A stretch of 64,000 nt of DNA from Mesorhizobium sp. WSM3859 (GCF_002295065.1 NZ_NSGG01000006.1:248001-312000); one strand, 5' to 3'. Counted from the first letter of the stretch, positions 7,416 through 21,828 are shown. The notes: generated by a model from the sequence alone, not told the origin. Translations and numbers: made by a program.

Positions 7416-8446
7416 GCTACCTTTTCGAACGGCACGGAAATGTCGGCCTTCTCTTCCATCCAGCCCGGCACCGGAAGATTCTTGCCGCGCAGGAACTCCG
7501 GATTGAAGAGCTTGGACTGGTAGCGCGTGCCGTAGTCGGCAAGGATTGTCACGATGGTGTGGCCGGGTCCGAGCTCGCGCGCCAGGCGGATGGCGCCGGC
7601 GATGTTGGTGCCGGTCGAGCCGCCGACACAGAGGCCCTCTTCCTGGATCAGGTCGAAGATGATCGGCAACGCTTCCTCGTCCGTGATCTGGTAGGAGAAG
7701 TCCGGCCTGAAGCCTTCCAGGTTGGCGGTGATGCGGCCCTGCCCGATGCCTTCGGTGATCGAGTTGCCGTCGGATCTCAACTCGCCGCTGGTGTAGAAAC
7801 TGTAGAGCGCGGCGCCCAGCGGATCGGCGAGCGCGATCTTGACGTCTTTGCTCTTGCCCTTGAGCCCGAGCGCGACACCGGCGAGCGTGCCGCCCGAGCC
7901 TACGGCCGAAACGAAGCCATCGACCTTGCCGCCGGTTTGAGCCCAGATCTCCTGGGCCGTCGTGCGAATATGACCGTCGCGGTTGGCGACGTTGTCGAAC
8001 TGGTTGGCCCAGATCGCGCCGTTCGGCTCCGAGCGCGCCAATTGCTCGGCAAGGCGGCCCGACAGCTTCACATAATTGTTCGGGTTCTTGTAAGGCACGG
8101 CCGGCACTTCGATGAGCTCCGCGCCCAGGATCTTGATCGTGTCCTTCTTTTCCTGGCTCTGCGTGTCGGGGATAACGATCACGGTGCGGTAGCCGAGCGC
8201 CTTGGCGACCAACGTCAAGCCGATGCCGGTGTTGCCGGCAGTGCCTTCGACGATGAGCCCGCCAGGTTTGAGCAGCCCACGCTGTTCGGCATCGCGGATG
8301 ATGAACAGGCCGGCCCGATCCTTCACCGATTGTCCCGGATTCATGAACTCAGCCTTGCCGAGGATCTCACAGCCGGTCGCTTCCGAGGCCTTGTTGAGCC
8401 GGATCAGGGGCGTGTTGCCGATCGCTTCGATCACAGAACGGGGCAT
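7412..8446 (-). CDS. Cysteine synthase A family protein
   Basis: This PLP enzyme of fold type II has 344 residues. The Schiff-base lysine is K42 in NPGQSVKDRAG. The phosphate-binding loop is GTAGNTGIG and the C-terminal loop is GGSTGTNIAG. It makes cysteine from O-acetylserine and sulfide. It is longer than E. coli CysK (about 320 residues) because of a C-terminal extension, so the exact paralog and donor preference are uncertain; a cystathionine beta-synthase-like role is possible. It is the first gene of a four-gene operon with AlaX, sseA and an acetyltransferase. Confidence 0.88.
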   Translation of the reverse strand: MPRSVIEAIGNTPLIRLNKASEATGCEILGKAEFMNPGQSVKDRAGLFIIRDAEQRGLLKPGGLIVEGTAGNTGIGLTLVAKALGYRTVIVIPDTQSQEKKDTIKILGAELIEVPAVPYKNPNNYVKLSGRLAEQLARSEPNGAIWANQFDNVANRDGHIRTTAQEIWAQTGGKVDGFVSAVGSGGTLAGVALGLKGKSKDVKIALADPLGAALYSFYTSGELRSDGNSITEGIGQGRITANLEGFRPDFSYQITDEEALPIIFDLIQEEGLCVGGSTGTNIAGAIRLARELGPGHTIVTILADYGTRYQSKLFNPEFLRGKNLPVPGWMEEKADISVPFEKVA

Positions 8447-8637
8447 GTGGGATTCCTTTGTGTGTGCGGCGAGACCCTAAAAACCGGACGCCGCGGTTTC
8501 AAGGCAAGATTTTGCCTGGTCCAGTCGCATTCCGGATGGTGCAACGCTCGCAATCATTTCAGTGCCAGGTGCAAAACCGCTCTTTTCAACCGATTTCTCC
8601 GCCGCTAGAGCAAACCTGAACATCCGCAGGACATCCC

Positions 8638-9486
8638 ATGACACTCTACCGGGCCAATCCGAAAGACGGTGTCGCCTGGATCACGGGCGGCAGCAGCGGG
8701 CTTGGTCGCGCGTTGGCCAAGGATCTCGCCAATCAAGGCTATGCCGTGGCGGTGACGTCGCTGCCGGAAGATCCAGCCGACACGCTGATCGTCGAAACGG
8801 CGCAAATGCCCGGGCATGTGAGGTCCTTTCCCTGCGACGTCACCGACGAGCACGGCATGGCGCGCACGGCCGCCGCGATCGAGGAGCAGATGGGTCCGAT
8901 CGTGCTTGCCGTCTTCAATGCCGGCAACTACATCGCCACCCCTGGCGAGAATCTGGTGGTGCGCGATTTCCATCGTTCCTTCGCCGTGAACTATTTCGGC
9001 ATCGTCAACGGCGTGGTGCCTGTCGTCGAGCATATGCGCGTGCGCGGACGCGGCCATATCGTTCTTGTCGGATCGGTCACCGCCTATTCCGGCTGGCCGA
9101 CGACGGCAGCCTATGGCGGCACCAAGGCCGCGATCAACATCCTGGCGGAGTCGCTGAAATACGACTTCGACAAGATGAACATCCGCGTCCAGGTCATCAA
9201 TCCGGGTTTCGTCGACACGCCGCTGACCGAAAAGAACAAGCTGCCGATGCCGGGTCTCATGCCTGTGCATCGCGCCTCGCGCCGCATGGCCCGCGGCATC
9301 AAGAAAGGCCGCTTCGAAGTCACCTTTCCCTATCACATAAGCTGGCCGCTGAAGCTGCTCGGCCTGCTGCCGCGGCCGATCTGCCGGTTCGTCATCGGGC
9401 TCACCACCCATTGGTGGGGGCGGCCGTTGCATTTCGATCGTAGGCCGGCGGGCAAAAAAGACCCATCCCGCGACAAGGCGGCATAA
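8638..9486 (+). CDS. Short-chain dehydrogenase/reductase (3-ketodihydrosphingosine reductase-like)
   Basis: This 282-residue SDR protein has the nucleotide-binding motif TGGSSGLGRALA near residue 17, the NAG motif near residue 98 and the catalytic YGGTK near residue 160 with an upstream Ser. The C-terminal third is rich in hydrophobic residues and tryptophan (ISWPLKLLGLLPRP, GLTTHWWG), suggesting membrane association. That layout resembles lipid-modifying SDRs such as ketosphinganine reductases, but the substrate is not shown by the sequence. It is transcribed away from the cysteine operon. An alpha/beta hydrolase gene follows 84 bases later. Confidence 0.8.
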   Translation: MTLYRANPKDGVAWITGGSSGLGRALAKDLANQGYAVAVTSLPEDPADTLIVETAQMPGHVRSFPCDVTDEHGMARTAAAIEEQMGPIVLAVFNAGNYIATPGENLVVRDFHRSFAVNYFGIVNGVVPVVEHMRVRGRGHIVLVGSVTAYSGWPTTAAYGGTKAAINILAESLKYDFDKMNIRVQVINPGFVDTPLTEKNKLPMPGLMPVHRASRRMARGIKKGRFEVTFPYHISWPLKLLGLLPRPICRFVIGLTTHWWGRPLHFDRRPAGKKDPSRDKAA

Positions 9487-9570
9487 GCCTGCGCAACATA
9501 AGCCGGCGAAACGGCGATTGCCTGCCGGCGGGGACGGCCATAGGTTGAGAATCGTTGCTTGGAGACTCTA

Positions 9571-10560
9571 ATGGGGCGGCGGATCGTGCTGGCGGTGCTT
9601 GGCCTTGCAGTCATCCTGGTCGCCGGCTTCTTCCTCGGCCCCCGCGTGCCGGTCGATACCACGATCAGGTTCAATCCATCGGTGATCGGCGACGATCCGC
9701 AAGCCCACCTGGCGCGTGAAGAGGCTGCCGTGCCCAACATCCGCGACGGGCTCGACAAGGAGATCATCTGGGCAAACCCGATGGTCCACGCCAAGACGCC
9801 TTTGGCCATCGTCTACATCCATGGCTTTTCCGCCTCGAAGGGCGAGGTCCGGCCCTTGCCGGACGACATTGCGGATGAACTGGACGCCAACCTCTTCTAC
9901 ACGCGGCTGACCGGTCACGGCCAGGATGGCGCGGCGATGGCGCAAGGCAGCGTCAATGCCTGGATCAACGACTATGAAGAGGCTTTGGCCATCGGTCGCG
10001 AAATCGGCGACAAGGTGATCGTCATCGGGACGTCGACCGGCGGCTCGCTGGCAGCATGGGCAGCGACGCAGCCGGGTGCTTCGGACGGTGTCGCGGCAAT
10101 CGCGTTCATCTCGCCGAATTTCGGCGTCAAGGCCTCCGGCGCGGAGTTGCTGACCATGCGCTGGGGCGGACAGATCGCCGAGCTTGTCGGCGGCAAGGAG
10201 CGCAGCTTCCCGGCGCGCAACGCGCTCCACGAAAAATTCTGGACCACCAGATACCCGATGAAAGCGGTGCTGCCGATGGCCGCGCTCACCGAGCTTGCCT
10301 ATGCCGCGCCGGCCGAGAAGGCAAAGATCCCTGCCCTGTTCATCTTCTCGGATTCCGACAAGGTGGTGAGGCCGGACCGGACGCGCGAGGTAGCGGGGCG
10401 ATGGGCCGCTCCGCACGAGCTGGTGCCGGTCGACGACACCGGCGACCCGGACAATCACGTGATCGCCGGCGATGTGCTTTCGCCGCAGACCACGGCCTTC
10501 CTCACCCAGCGTATCGTGGTGTGGGTGAAGGCGCTGATGCAGCAGCAGGCAAGCCAGTGA
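9571..10560 (+). CDS. Membrane-anchored alpha/beta hydrolase
   Basis: This 329-residue protein begins with an uncleaved signal or anchor (MGRRIVLAVLGLAVILVAGF), so it probably works in the periplasm. The catalytic parts are the nucleophile elbow GTSTGGSLAAW, the acid in FSDSDKVV and the His in DNHVIAG. The oxyanion HGFSASKGE strand precedes them. It is probably an esterase or lipase-like enzyme of unknown substrate. The ATG at 9571 has GGAG six bases upstream; an upstream in-frame TTG lacks such support. It ends at a strong terminator. Confidence 0.85.
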   Translation: MGRRIVLAVLGLAVILVAGFFLGPRVPVDTTIRFNPSVIGDDPQAHLAREEAAVPNIRDGLDKEIIWANPMVHAKTPLAIVYIHGFSASKGEVRPLPDDIADELDANLFYTRLTGHGQDGAAMAQGSVNAWINDYEEALAIGREIGDKVIVIGTSTGGSLAAWAATQPGASDGVAAIAFISPNFGVKASGAELLTMRWGGQIAELVGGKERSFPARNALHEKFWTTRYPMKAVLPMAALTELAYAAPAEKAKIPALFIFSDSDKVVRPDRTREVAGRWAAPHELVPVDDTGDPDNHVIAGDVLSPQTTAFLTQRIVVWVKALMQQQASQ

Positions 10561-10584
10561 ATAAAATGGGGCCGGTGAAATGAA

Positions 10585-10617
10585 AACGGCCGGAGCATCG
10601 CTCCGGCCGTTTCTTCT
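10585..10617. terminator. Bidirectional terminator between hydrolase and helicase genes
   Basis: An 11-bp perfect stem AACGGCCGGAG/CTCCGGCCGTT with a five-base loop is followed by TTCTTCTT on the plus strand. It lies between two convergent genes and may serve both. Confidence 0.85.
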
Positions 10618-10635
10618 TGCATCGCCTTGACGGGC

Positions 10636-12093
<1,458 letters not shown>

Positions 12094-12481
12094 ATCTATC
12101 TTCTTTCAAGCGGCGCAATCGCCGCAAACGTCAAATGGCGGCAGGGCGCAACCTGCCGTCGAAACAATCATCAGGAAACGACAAGGCGGCGGACGGGAAA
12201 CGTCCGCGCGGCTGCGCTGTCGTGCCCGCGGACTTCATGCCCCGGGGCTTTTTCGCCGTCTTGCCGATCGACCTGGGTCGACTTGAAAGAGGGAAAACAG
12301 ACGCAACCAGTCTCATTCATGGAGAAAGCCGGACATACCGGCCCAAGCGCCTATACGCCGCATATGGCCGAGTCCGGCCCGAAATGCAAGGGGCCCTGTT
12401 GCAATGCAGCAAAACGAGGGCGCTTGCGCTCCTCTGCCCTCGCCATTACCACAAATCACTTATCCTTTTTGGGGACCAGTG
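12094..12481. other. Divergent spacer between rhlE and pccB
   Basis: This 388-base gene-free region holds a perfect 7-bp hairpin GCGGACG/CGTCCGC at 12189-12207 and a palindrome GCCCCGGGGC followed by five T at 12239-12253. The rhlE side may be a long leader, as is usual for cold-responsive helicases. I see no convincing small gene or clear promoter. Reading frames that cross into pccB from upstream lack ribosome-binding sites. Confidence 0.4.
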
Positions 12482-14014
12482 ATGAAAGACGTGCTGAAGG
12501 AACTCGAGCGTCGCCGCGAGATTGCCCGCATGGGCGGTGGCAAGGACCGCATCGACGCGCAGCACAAGAAGGGCAAGCTCACCGCCCGCGAGCGTATCGA
12601 GATATTTCTCGATGAAGGCTCGTTCGAGGAGTTCGACATGTATGTCGAGCACCGGTCGACCGATTTCGGCATGGAGAAGACCAAGATCGCTGGCGACGGC
12701 GTCGTCACCGGCTGGGGCACCGTCAACGGCCGCCCGGTCTACATCTTCGCCAAGGATTTCACCGTGTTCGGCGGCTCGCTGTCGGAGGCGCATGCCGAAA
12801 AGGTCATTAAAGTGCAAGAGATGGCGTTGCGCAATCGCGCGCCGATCATCGGCCTCTATGATGCCGGCGGCGCGCGCATCCAGGAAGGCGTGGCGGCGCT
12901 CGGCGGTTATGCCGAGATCTTTCAGCGCAATGTGCTCGCATCCGGCGTTATCCCGCAGATTTCGCTGATCATGGGCCCCTGCGCCGGCGGCGACGTCTAC
13001 TCGCCGGCCATGACCGATTTCATCTTCATGGTGCGCGACACCTCTTACATGTTCGTCACCGGGCCGGACGTGGTAAAGACGGTGACCAACGAGACGGTGA
13101 CCGCGGAGAGTCTCGGCGGCGCTTCCGTCCACACCACCAGATCCTCCATCGCCGACGGCGCCTATGATAACGATGTCGAGGCGCTGCTGCAGATGCGCCG
13201 GCTGGTCGACCTGCTGCCGGCATCCAACACGGCCGAGATCCCCGAGATCGAGTGCTACCAGTCGGTGACGGACCACGACCTATCGCTCGACCGGCTGATC
13301 CCCGACAATGCCAACAAGCCCTATGACATCAAGGAACTGATCCTGAAGGTCGCCGACGAAGGCGATTTCTTCGAGATCCAGCAGAGCTTTGCCAAGAACA
13401 TCGTCACCGGCTTCGGTCGCGTCGAGGGCCGAACGGTGGGCTTCGTCGCCAACCAGCCGATGGTGCTGGCCGGCGTGCTCGATTCCGACGCGAGCCGCAA
13501 GGCCGCGCGCTTCGTGCGCTTCTGCGACTGTTTTTCGATTCCGATCGTCACCTTCGTCGACGTGCCGGGCTTCTTGCCCGGCACCGCGCAGGAATATGGC
13601 GGGCTGATCAAGCACGGCGCCAAGCTGCTCTTCGCCTATGCCGAGGCGACCGTGCCGAAGATCACCATCATCACCCGCAAGGCCTATGGCGGGGCCTATG
13701 ACGTTATGGCGTCGAAGCATTTGCGCGGCGACATGAACTATGCCTGGCCGACGGCGCAGATCGCCGTGATGGGCGCCAGGGGCGCGGTCGAGATCATCTA
13801 CCGCAAGGACATCGGCGATCCGGAGAAAATCGCCGCTCATACAAAGACTTACGAGGATCGCTTCCTGTCGCCCTTCGTCGCCGCCGAGCGCGGCTATGTC
13901 GACGAGGTGATCATGCCGCATTCGACCCGCCGCCGGGTGGCGCGCGCGTTGCGCATGCTGCGCAACAAGGACATGCAGAACCCCTGGAAGAAGCACGACA
14001 ACATTCCGTTGTGA
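12482..14014 (+). CDS. pccB: Propionyl-CoA carboxylase beta subunit
   Basis: This 510-residue carboxyltransferase subunit takes CO2 from the biotin carried by the alpha subunit and makes methylmalonyl-CoA, feeding propionate from odd-chain lipids, branched amino acids and PHB-related metabolism into the TCA cycle. Typical segments are [30 protein letters not shown], the [17 protein letters not shown] loop and [12 protein letters not shown]. The start at 12482 fits the conserved N-terminus. The biotin-bearing pccA is not in the window; two glycosyltransferase genes follow instead. Confidence 0.94.
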   Translation: MKDVLKELERRREIARMGGGKDRIDAQHKKGKLTARERIEIFLDEGSFEEFDMYVEHRSTDFGMEKTKIAGDGVVTGWGTVNGRPVYIFAKDFTVFGGSLSEAHAEKVIKVQEMALRNRAPIIGLYDAGGARIQEGVAALGGYAEIFQRNVLASGVIPQISLIMGPCAGGDVYSPAMTDFIFMVRDTSYMFVTGPDVVKTVTNETVTAESLGGASVHTTRSSIADGAYDNDVEALLQMRRLVDLLPASNTAEIPEIECYQSVTDHDLSLDRLIPDNANKPYDIKELILKVADEGDFFEIQQSFAKNIVTGFGRVEGRTVGFVANQPMVLAGVLDSDASRKAARFVRFCDCFSIPIVTFVDVPGFLPGTAQEYGGLIKHGAKLLFAYAEATVPKITIITRKAYGGAYDVMASKHLRGDMNYAWPTAQIAVMGARGAVEIIYRKDIGDPEKIAAHTKTYEDRFLSPFVAAERGYVDEVIMPHSTRRRVARALRMLRNKDMQNPWKKHDNIPL

Positions 14015-14068
14015 GCAGATCTCCATCAGCCGAAAGGACGACCACCGCTAAATGAGCGCGGAGACGAC

Positions 14069-15010
14069 ATGCGTATAACACTCGCGGCCCAGGGCCTTAT
14101 TCCGTGCAAGGGCTATGGCGGCATCCAGCGGCAGGTCGAATGGCTGACCACGGAAATGGTCAAGATGGGGCATCAGGTGACGTTGATCGCCGGCCCGGGG
14201 TCGTCGCATCCGATGTGCGAGGTGCGCCACGCGGTCACCAATGACGAATGCCGCGCGGCTGTGCCCAAGGACGCCGATATCGTCCATCTCCATGCCTGGA
14301 AGGTCGAGGTCCCTTTTCCGACGCTGAACACCGAGCGCGGTCATCTGCCGGATTACCCGAGGCCGCAGCCGAACTGGAGCTTCATCAGCGCCCGCCATGC
14401 GGAACTGCATGGACGCGAGACCTTCGTCTATAACGGCTTTCCGGTGGACGCCTATCGGCTGGCGCCGTCGAAGAACGACCATCTGTTCTTCATGGCGGCC
14501 ATCGCGCGGGCCGGAAAGGGTCTCAACCGGGCGGTGGACCTGGCGAAAAAATACGATTTCAAGCTCGATATCGCCGGCGGCTCGCGCTGGAAGCTGCTTG
14601 GCCGCAGCAAGACGCGCCGCGAGGGCGTCTTCTTCAAGAGCCTGTCGTCACGATTCCGCTACCACGGGATGGTCGACGGCGAACCGAAGGTGCGTCTGTT
14701 GGGCGAGACCAGGGCCTTTCTCAACCCGATTTCCTGGGAAGAGCCTTTTGGAAACGCGCCGGTCGAATCCATGCTGTGCGGCACGCCTGTCCTGACAACG
14801 GCGCGCGGCGCGCTGCCCGAAACGGTCGACGCGGAAACCGGCCGCTTCTTCGACACGGATGACGAGTTCGCGCGCGGCCTTGGCGAAATCGGCGGTTTGT
14901 CGGCGCAAAGATGCCGCGAATCCGCGGCAGACCGGTTTCCGATCCAGAAGGCCGCAAAAGCCTATCTGGAGCTCTACCGCCGCATCCTTGATGGCGAAGC
15001 GCTTCCGTGA
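14069..15010 (+). CDS. Glycosyltransferase family 4
   Basis: This 313-residue protein is a GT-B fold retaining glycosyltransferase, short for the family (usually 350-400). The N-terminal loop GYGGIQRQVEWL and the donor-binding EEPFGNAPVESMLCGTPVL segment near residues 228-246 are diagnostic. It probably moves a sugar nucleotide to lipopolysaccharide core, exopolysaccharide or a glycolipid at the cytoplasmic membrane face. The ATG at 14069 has GGAG nearby. A GT9 gene follows within 61 bases, so the two may act in one surface-glycan pathway. Confidence 0.87.
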   Translation: MRITLAAQGLIPCKGYGGIQRQVEWLTTEMVKMGHQVTLIAGPGSSHPMCEVRHAVTNDECRAAVPKDADIVHLHAWKVEVPFPTLNTERGHLPDYPRPQPNWSFISARHAELHGRETFVYNGFPVDAYRLAPSKNDHLFFMAAIARAGKGLNRAVDLAKKYDFKLDIAGGSRWKLLGRSKTRREGVFFKSLSSRFRYHGMVDGEPKVRLLGETRAFLNPISWEEPFGNAPVESMLCGTPVLTTARGALPETVDAETGRFFDTDDEFARGLGEIGGLSAQRCRESAADRFPIQKAAKAYLELYRRILDGEALP

Positions 15011-15070
15011 GACATCACGCAAACGCTTCCTGTCAGCGGCGGCCTTTCCGGATCGAAAAGGTATCGCGCA

Positions 15071-16090
15071 TTGCGCCCCATCCTGGTTTTCTGCCTGCCG
15101 GCGATCGGTGATTTCATCCGCTGCCACGCGGCCATCCAGATCATCGCCGGGAGATTTCCCGGACAGCCGATCGACATCATTACCTCGAGGATCGCCGCGC
15201 CGCTGGCGCGGCTGATGCCGCATGTTCGCAAGGTCTGGATAGCGGAGAAGCACTGGAAGCCGGGGCTGAAAGAGCGAGCCGCACTCGCGCGAAGACTGCG
15301 CGAGGAGAATTACCAGGTGGCCTATATGCTTACCAGTAGCACCAAGGCATCCCTGGTGCCGTGGCTGGCCGGAATACCGGAGCGCATCGGCTATCCGCGC
15401 GAGTTCCAGTTCGGCATCGTCAACCGCCTGCCCGCAGGCTGGCTGAAATCGATGATTGCATTCGGCCCGCGCAAGACACGGCTGGCCGAACAGGTCTGCG
15501 CAATCGCATCTCTCGGCGAAAGGCCCGCTGAAGAAAGACCATTGCCGGCGCCGCAGCTCGTTGTTTCTCCTGAGGAACTCGCCGGCTGGCGCCAGCGCAA
15601 CGGCATCGACCCGGCCAGGCCGGCGATTGCGCTTTACACGTCCGATTTTGCCAACAAGCGGTCATGGCCGATGGAGCGCTTCGTCTCGATCGCGCGCGAC
15701 TATGCTGCTCGCGGCTGGTCGGTCTGGCTGATCGGAGGACCGCGGGAGCGGCAGGCCGCCGCCGAAATAAAGGCTCATTTGCCGGAGGCGATCGACTTCA
15801 CCTCGACGCCCGATATCGCTGAAGCCATGTGCCAGATCGCGGCCTCGACTGTTTTCCTCGGCGTCGACGGCGGCATCTCTCATGCCGCCGGTGCGCTTGG
15901 CGGCCCATGCGTGCTCATATACGGCTCGAACCGGGCCTATGTGCATGGTCCGGTGAACGAACAGGTGATCTTTCTCGAGCCGCCGATTTCGACACCGGGC
16001 TGGGTGGAGAACACGCGCGCCATCAGCGAAGACCGGGTTCGCGAGGCGCTGGCGACAGCGATCCGAAAACACGCGCCGCAATTCGCCTGA
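15071..16090 (+). CDS. Glycosyltransferase family 9 (heptosyltransferase-like)
   Basis: This 339-residue protein belongs to the ADP-heptose:LPS heptosyltransferase superfamily. The N-terminus RPILVFCLPAIGDFIRCHAA matches the family's acceptor loop, and the C-terminal GVDGGISHAAGALGGPCVLIYG is the donor-site motif. It starts with TTG at 15071; there is no upstream in-frame ATG or GTG before the stop that bounds the frame, and AAAAGG lies upstream. It follows the GT4 gene on the same strand and probably belongs to the same operon. The sugar and acceptor cannot be read from the sequence. Confidence 0.85.
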   Translation: MRPILVFCLPAIGDFIRCHAAIQIIAGRFPGQPIDIITSRIAAPLARLMPHVRKVWIAEKHWKPGLKERAALARRLREENYQVAYMLTSSTKASLVPWLAGIPERIGYPREFQFGIVNRLPAGWLKSMIAFGPRKTRLAEQVCAIASLGERPAEERPLPAPQLVVSPEELAGWRQRNGIDPARPAIALYTSDFANKRSWPMERFVSIARDYAARGWSVWLIGGPRERQAAAEIKAHLPEAIDFTSTPDIAEAMCQIAASTVFLGVDGGISHAAGALGGPCVLIYGSNRAYVHGPVNEQVIFLEPPISTPGWVENTRAISEDRVREALATAIRKHAPQFA

Positions 16091-16092
16091 CC

Positions 16093-18095
16093 TTATTCCT
16101 CGGCTGCCGCGCCGAAGCCTGCGCCCATGCTCGCGCGCGCCGTGGTCGCCCATGGGGTGGCGTGATTGTCGATGCGCATCTGGAAGATGAAATAGGTCGG
16201 CGAGCAGAAGCCGATGCCCTTGACCTTGGCTGCGCCCGGCGTATCCGCGGGCAGCGACTGGCACATATAGTCCTCGCGGCAGAAATGGTCGGCCGAGCAG
16301 GCTGGACGGTTGCCGCGATTGACCGCGCCGCCAAGACACCGGTCGAAATTGTTGGTCGCCACGCAGATGTCGAATTTTTTGCCGCCGACAAGACCGCAGA
16401 TTTCACTGGGCATCGGCTTGCCCGGTTTGAAGTCGGAGAAGGCGCGATCCTTGTCGTCGCAAGCGCGGTAGGCGAAGCCTCCTGGGACGCCGATCTTCGG
16501 TGGACGGCAGGTATAGGCCGTGCGGGAGATCGCCGGCGCGAAGGCGGCGAACTGGCCGGTGATCCTGTAGCGGTCGTTGAACGGCTCTGCCGCATTGCTG
16601 GCGATCGAGCCGGTGAGGCAAGGATGGCCGGAAAACATGGCGGGACTGTCTTTCGGCAGCAGGCATTGCGCCAGTTTGATCCTCACCCCCGAGGCGGTGG
16701 CGATTGGCGTGCAGATCGTACCGCCGCCGCATTGCCAGCTGCTGCCGAAGCGAGCGGCGTCTTCCGGCATCAGGCATGGCATCGCCGTTTCGGCCGGCGC
16801 ATAGACGACCTCGCCAGTGTCTTTCCAGGCAGCGGGTGGCGCAAACGACAATGGCCGGAAGCGGTTGGGCTCCCTGCCCTCGGCGGTCGCCTGCAGCCAG
16901 GCTTCGCGGCGCGGGATCTCGGCATGGAGATGCGGCGATATGCCGACCTCGAGCCGGTTCAGCGGCGAGGTCGTCGCGTCGTCGAGGCCGATGAAATGGA
17001 AGCCGGCGGTCGAACCGGCCTGATGGCAGCCCTGGCAGGCGCCGTTGTCGAGCCGCTCGACCAGGGCTTCCGGCGTGCGGGCCAATGAAAATTTCGAATA
17101 ATCGAGCCCGGCGAACGCTTTGGGATCGAGCAACGGCGTGAACGGATGATTGGCCTGCCTTGCGCTGCCGAAGGTCGACCAGGAGATGACTTTTCTCGCC
17201 AGGAACTCGTCCGGGATTTGATAGACGCCGAGATCGACCGCAGCGGCATTGGCGCGGACATAGTCGGCAAGCCGCGCTTTCAGGGCCGCATCGTCCGCGA
17301 GCCGTGCCGTGTCCGGCGTATTTTCCAGAGGCTTCTCTGCGACCATCGCGCCGTCGATGCTGAAGATGCGCATAAGGTAAGCCGCCTGCCCGCCGAACTC
17401 GGTTTCCTGGCCGGAAGGAAAGCGCACGACCTGCGCGTTGAGCTCGATCTGCTTGAAGGATAGCGAGGCCTTTTCGAGCGGCCCGCCGGTCAGCCAGCCG
17501 GCATCGACCGTTTCGTCGAGCTGTGGCGTCCAGCGGCCGGCCGCGCCCGCGCAGCCGCCGTCAGTGTCCGGAGCGACGCGGTATATTGCGCTGAGGTTGA
17601 ATGGCAAGCGCGAGGCCAGTTGCTTGCCGTTCTTCTTGAACGAGTACGCAAGGCGGTAGATGAACCGCACCTCGCCGCAGCTCGTCTCCTGGCCAAGCGC
17701 CGCGAAATCGCGCCGGTCGAGCCGGTTGACGACGCCGACAAGCCGGAAGCGCGCCGCGTTCGTCTTCAGCCAGCGCATGTCGATGATGCGGCCGACATTG
17801 CCGTCGGTCACTTCATAGAGGGTACGACCGCCGGCCTTGATGTCGGCGCGAAGCGCTGCAACATCGGCGGCGACGGTTTCGACCAGGGCGTGATAGGCCG
17901 GAGCGGAGTCGTAGAGGGTCTTCAGGTCGTCCTTGCCATCGACGCCGAAGAGGCCGGCGAAACCGTATCCCTTGGCGTCAAGCGTGGCGAGTACACGCGG
18001 GTCGTCGACGATGGTGACGGGATGACCGGCGGCATGCGCAAATTGGGCAGCGAAAGCCGCCAGGAGAAAGGCCGCGATGACGAGCCCCAGCCGTT

Positions 18096-18099
<4 letters not shown>
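16093..18099 (-). CDS. Large secreted protein with single CxxCH motif and Cys-rich C-terminus
   Basis: This 668-residue protein of unrecognised family begins with a signal peptide (MKRLGLVIAAFLLAAFAAQFAHA), so it is periplasmic or secreted. Residues 355-359 read CQGCH, a c-type heme site, followed by a histidine-containing segment (FHFIG). The last 250 residues contain many cysteines (for example CSADHFCREDYMCQ), suggesting disulfides. It may be a periplasmic redox protein, but the axial ligand and partner are unknown. Its ATG overlaps the TGA of nnr (ATGA). It converges on the GT9 gene with only two bases between stops. Confidence 0.6.
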
Positions 18100-20298
<2,199 letters not shown>

Positions 20299-20359
20299 CG
20301 CCACCCATCTTTCTGTAACGTCATCATCAAAAACACGTCATCACACAGGGATACATGAC

Positions 20360-21769
20360 ATGACGACAGCCAAAGACATCATGAAGCAGATCAAGGACAA
20401 CGACGTGAAATTCGTTGACCTGCGCTTCACCGATCCACGCGGCAAGCTGCAGCATGTGACGATGGATGTCGTCGAGGTCGAAGAAGACATGTTCGCCGAT
20501 GGCGTGATGTTCGACGGCTCCTCGATCGCCGGCTGGAAGGCAATCAACGAGTCCGACATGGTGCTGATGCCTGACATGGACACCGTCCACATGGATCCGT
20601 TCTTCGCGCAGTCGACCATGGTCATCCTGTGCGACATCCTCGATCCGATCTCCGGCGAGGCCTACAACCGCGACCCGCGCGGCACCGCCAAGAAGGCCGA
20701 AGCCTACATGAAGTCGGAAGGCATCGGCGACACCATCTATGTCGGCCCGGAAGCCGAGTTCTTTGTCTTCGACGACGTCAAGTACAAGGCAGACCCCTAC
20801 AACACCGGATTCCGCCTGGACTCCACCGAACTGCCTTCCAATGACGACACCGACTACGAGACCGGCAATCTCGGCCACCGTCCGCGCATCAAGGGCGGCT
20901 ACTTCCCCGTGCCGCCGATCGATTCCGCGCAAGACATGCGCTCCGAAATGCTGACCGTGCTGGCCGAGATGGGCGTGCGCGTCGAAAAGCATCACCACGA
21001 AGTCGCCGCCGCACAGCACGAGCTCGGCATCAAGTTCGACACGCTGGTGCGCAACGCCGACAAGATGCTGATCTACAAGTATGTCGTGCACCAGGTCGCC
21101 AATGCCTACGGCAAGACGGCCACCTTCATGCCGAAGCCTGTGTTCGGCGACAACGGCTCGGGCATGCATGTGCACCAGTCGATCTGGAAAGGCGGCAAGC
21201 CGACCTTCGCCGGCAACGAATATGCAGGCCTCTCGGAAACCTGCCTCTATTACATCGGCGGCATCATCAAGCACGCCAAGGCGATCAACGCCTTCACCAA
21301 CCCGCTCACCAACTCCTACAAGCGTCTGGTGCCAGGTTACGAAGCGCCGGTGCTGCTCGCCTATTCGGCGCGCAACCGCTCGGCTTCCTGCCGTATTCCG
21401 TTCGGCTCCTCGCCGAAGTCGAAGCGCGTCGAGGTGCGCTTCCCCGATCCGGGCGCGAATCCCTATCTCGGCTTCGCCGCCATGCTGATGGCCGGCCTCG
21501 ACGGCATCAAGAACAAGATCCATCCCGGACAGCCGATGGACAAGGACCTCTACGACCTGCCGCCGAAGGAGCTGAAGAAGATCCCGACCGTCTGCGGCTC
21601 GCTGCGCGAGGCGTTGCAGAACCTTGACAAGGATCGCGGATTCCTGAAGGCCGGCGGCGTCTTCGACGACGATCAGATCGATGCCTACATCGAGCTCAAG
21701 ATGGCTGAGGTGATGCGCTTCGAAATGACCCCGCATCCTGTCGAGTACGACATGTACTATTCGGTCTAA
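20360..21769 (+). CDS. glnA: Glutamine synthetase I
   Basis: This 469-residue dodecameric GSI makes glutamine from glutamate, ammonium and ATP. Tyr398 in [10 protein letters not shown] is the adenylylation site used by GlnE, so activity is controlled after translation. The glutamate-site segment and the metal-site motif GSGMHVHQS are present, as is the N-terminal DGSSIAGWK. It is co-transcribed with glnB and ends at a strong terminator. The organism also has the unrelated GSII gene just downstream on the other strand. Confidence 0.97.
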   Translation: MTTAKDIMKQIKDNDVKFVDLRFTDPRGKLQHVTMDVVEVEEDMFADGVMFDGSSIAGWKAINESDMVLMPDMDTVHMDPFFAQSTMVILCDILDPISGEAYNRDPRGTAKKAEAYMKSEGIGDTIYVGPEAEFFVFDDVKYKADPYNTGFRLDSTELPSNDDTDYETGNLGHRPRIKGGYFPVPPIDSAQDMRSEMLTVLAEMGVRVEKHHHEVAAAQHELGIKFDTLVRNADKMLIYKYVVHQVANAYGKTATFMPKPVFGDNGSGMHVHQSIWKGGKPTFAGNEYAGLSETCLYYIGGIIKHAKAINAFTNPLTNSYKRLVPGYEAPVLLAYSARNRSASCRIPFGSSPKSKRVEVRFPDPGANPYLGFAAMLMAGLDGIKNKIHPGQPMDKDLYDLPPKELKKIPTVCGSLREALQNLDKDRGFLKAGGVFDDDQIDAYIELKMAEVMRFEMTPHPVEYDMYYSV

Positions 21770-21804
21770 CGACCGAACTTCTTCGCATCGGCGACAAAGA
21801 CGGA

Positions 21805-21828
21805 CCCCGGCGTTTCGCCGGGGTTTTC
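21805..21828 (+). terminator. Intrinsic terminator of glnBA
   Basis: A perfect 8-bp stem CCCCGGCG/CGCCGGGG with loop TTT and four following T lies 35 bases after the glnA stop. Confidence 0.9.
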
